In this document: positions 63,101-64,000 of the stretch, piece after piece
Numbering within the stretch: the first letter of the stretch is position 1
Layout: each line of letters starts with the position of its first letter
Assembly (NCBI GenBank): GCA_964529305.1
Contig: CAZGUX010000105.1
Coordinates: 54,764-118,763 of the forward strand
Origin: CAZGUX01 sp964529305
Lineage (GTDB): Bacteria > Acidobacteriota > Terriglobia > Bryobacterales > Bryobacteraceae
DNA: 64,000 nucleotides
Reading direction: 5' to 3'
Position numbers and translations under genes: made by a program
The notes under the pieces: model-generated
Databases searched by the model: none
Seen by the model: the letters and a program-made list of their open reading frames with translations, nothing else
Told to the model about the DNA's origin: nothing

Positions 63101-63290
63101 TCACTTCACCGCCAAATTCACCGTGTTTGCCCGTACCCCGATGACCGTCAGCTCCAACTCCACCACGCCCCGGCCCGCCAGCGAACGCGGTTCGCCGGAC
63201 CACCACGGTGCCGCTCGCGTGGCTGCGCCCGACGCATCCGGCATCGCCGCGCCAGATGTGTTTGTCACCTGCGGTTGCTGTCCTGTGCGG
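63101..63290 (-). pseudogene. Possible C-terminal remnant of an exported beta-rich protein
   Basis: The minus strand reads GRGVVELELTVIGVRANTVN and LAVK followed by a stop at 63101-63103. Upstream in another frame SGTVVVRRTA follows on, as if by a frameshift. The style (alternating Val/Leu strands, 'G-V-x-x-N-T-V') is that of the Ig/IPT-like C-terminal domains found on secreted acidobacterial proteins. Only about 40-60 residues remain. Confidence 0.35.
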
Positions 63291-63307
63291 ATCTGGAGTC
63301 GGTGCCG

Positions 63308-63847
63308 ATGTTCGACTTCGCCGGCGCGCAGGTGGAGCCGGAATCCGAGGTCGGCGTGATCCGTCGCCTGCTGGTGCGTGCGGAGCCCTCGGCGGCCACG
63401 CTCTCCGCGCGCGAGCTGGCGTCGATCTCCGAGCGTGCCTTTTCCGATGCCATGTGGATACTGGAACTGCTGAGCGTGCTGGCGATGGCCGGAGGCACCC
63501 TGCTGCTGGTGCTGATCATGGCGGCGGCGCATGCGGTGCGTGTCCGCGAGTTGGCGGTATTCCGCGTGTTGGGCGCCAACCGCCGCCGGTTGCTGCAAGT
63601 CCTGACGCTCGAGTTCGGCCTGATGGCGGCGAGTGCGGTAGCGGCGGGCGCCTGCGCCGGAGTCCTGCTGTCCTGCGGAGCGCTCAGTGTGATCCTGCGC
63701 CGCCCGGTGCTGGCGGGACTCGATCCGGCGTGGCTCCTGGCGGCGGTCCCTGTGTTGACGGCGGCAGGACTGGTGCCAAGCCTGCGCGCCTGGCGCGCGC
63801 CTCCGATGCACGTCCTGCGCGAACTCTTGACGACCGGGTCGCGGTAG
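63308..63847 (+). pseudogene. C-terminal fragment of a MacB/FtsX-type ABC permease
   Basis: 179 residues from an ATG at 63308. Three or four membrane helices (AMWILELLSVLAMAGGTLLL, LIMAAAHAVRVRELAVFRVL, FGLMAASAVAAGACAGVLLS, AWLLAAVPVLTAAGLVPS) with the FtsX cytosolic hinge VRVRELAVFRVLGANRRRLL ('R-x-x-E-x-A-x-x-R-x-x-G-A-x-x-x-x-x-L') give a clear FtsX domain. A complete permease has about 400 residues (800 for the acidobacterial duplicated type), so most of the protein is missing and no ATPase gene is next to it. Its stop codon lies at the 3' junction of a group II intron. Confidence 0.7.
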
Positions 63848-63910
63848 GGACGGTCATCACTGGCCGCCCCCCGCACAGATCCGTGCAAGCGCTCCTAACG
63901 CACACGGCTC
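63844..63910 (-). mobile_element. 3' end (domains V and VI) of a group II intron
   Basis: On the minus strand, GAGCCGTGTGCGTTAG followed by GAGCGCTTGCACGGATC (complement of 63878-63910) is a typical 33-34-nt domain V: AGC triad, short upper stem, two-base bulge and a closing ACGG. A GC-rich hairpin (complement of 63844-63877, GGGGGGCGG ... CCGTCCC) fits a domain VI and leads to the sequence TAC at the probable 3' splice site. The style is that of bacterial class C introns. The intron body and reverse transcriptase would lie beyond the right edge of the window. Confidence 0.65.
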
Positions 63911-64000
63911 TTACCTCGGATGCGAACGTCGAATCGCTCGCTGGAGTATGGAGGCAAGACTCCCGCCTCCCTTTCCAGCGCCGTTCGACGCACCCCGACC
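63911..64000 (-). other. Probable group II intron sequence upstream of domain V
   Basis: Minus-strand sequence before domain V at the window edge. A frame reading SSERFDVRIRGKSRVR through the domain resembles short readings often annotated over intron ends. No reverse-transcriptase motif is within the window. Confidence 0.4.

Overview
The window is about 64 kb of high-GC DNA from a bacterium that looks like an acidobacterium of the Solibacter/Bryobacter type. Three things support this. There are two very large (1084 and 1165 residues) TonB-dependent receptors of the Oar type, with an N-terminal carboxypeptidase-regulatory-like domain. There are pairs of DUF1549/DUF1553 or DUF1592 proteins with DUF1501 or DUF1552 proteins. 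Many enzymes that are normally cytosolic carry Tat or Sec signal peptides. The first two traits are shared with Planctomycetes and Verrucomicrobia, so the assignment is an inference. I see no rRNA, tRNA, CRISPR array or intact insertion sequence.

Layout. 0-5.2 kb: an exported PQQ/beta-propeller protein with two EF-hands, a vapBC-like toxin-antitoxin pair, a nitrilase-family amidase, an exported histidine phosphatase and an O-methyltransferase. 5.2-11.8 kb: a quinoprotein remnant, then a cluster of four enzymes all carrying export signals (SelA-like PLP enzyme, enolase-superfamily dehydratase, RraA-like aldolase, CocE-type hydrolase), which may be an extracytoplasmic degradation pathway. 11.8-12.8 kb: a gene-poor stretch with decayed sequence. 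12.8-19.6 kb: a short-chain dehydrogenase, a TonB receptor divergent from a TlpA-like thioredoxin, and an arsenic module (DUF2703 protein, SigZ-like sigma factor, ACR3 arsenite pump behind an operator-like palindrome). 19.9-24.9 kb: a tightly coupled five-gene catabolic operon (Gfo/Idh/MocA dehydrogenase, M20 hydrolase, class V aminotransferase, RhaT-like transporter, GntR regulator). 24.9-28.7 kb: a TPR / sulfite-oxidase-like / TPR operon whose genes overlap by ATGA. 29.1-31.7 kb: a restriction-modification island (PD-(D/E)XK endonuclease, 5-cytosine methylase, Vsr) next to a truncated GH9-like gene. 32.3-37.7 kb: an exported protein of unknown function and a large TonB receptor. 38.4-42.5 kb: a cytochrome/DUF1549/DUF1553 plus DUF1501 pair. 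42.5-45.6 kb: an FHA-GAF-SpoIIE phosphatase and an exported amidohydrolase. 45.8-54.2 kb: a TonB receptor / DUF1549 / DUF1501 operon divergent from a GntR regulator and an enolase-superfamily enzyme. 54.3-62.9 kb: a GH36-like exported glycosidase, a DUF1592/DUF1552 pair and a GH43/GH32-like propeller protein. 63.1-64 kb: gene remnants and the 3' end of a group II intron that enters from beyond the right edge.

Working together: most of the window seems devoted to taking up and breaking down plant- or microbe-derived sugars and sugar acids, with degradation largely outside the cytoplasm. Outer-membrane receptors bring material in, Tat-exported enzymes process it, and two FCD-type GntR regulators probably sense acid products. 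Separate defence functions are arsenic resistance, restriction-modification and a toxin-antitoxin pair. Repeated short hairpin cassettes sit between genes.
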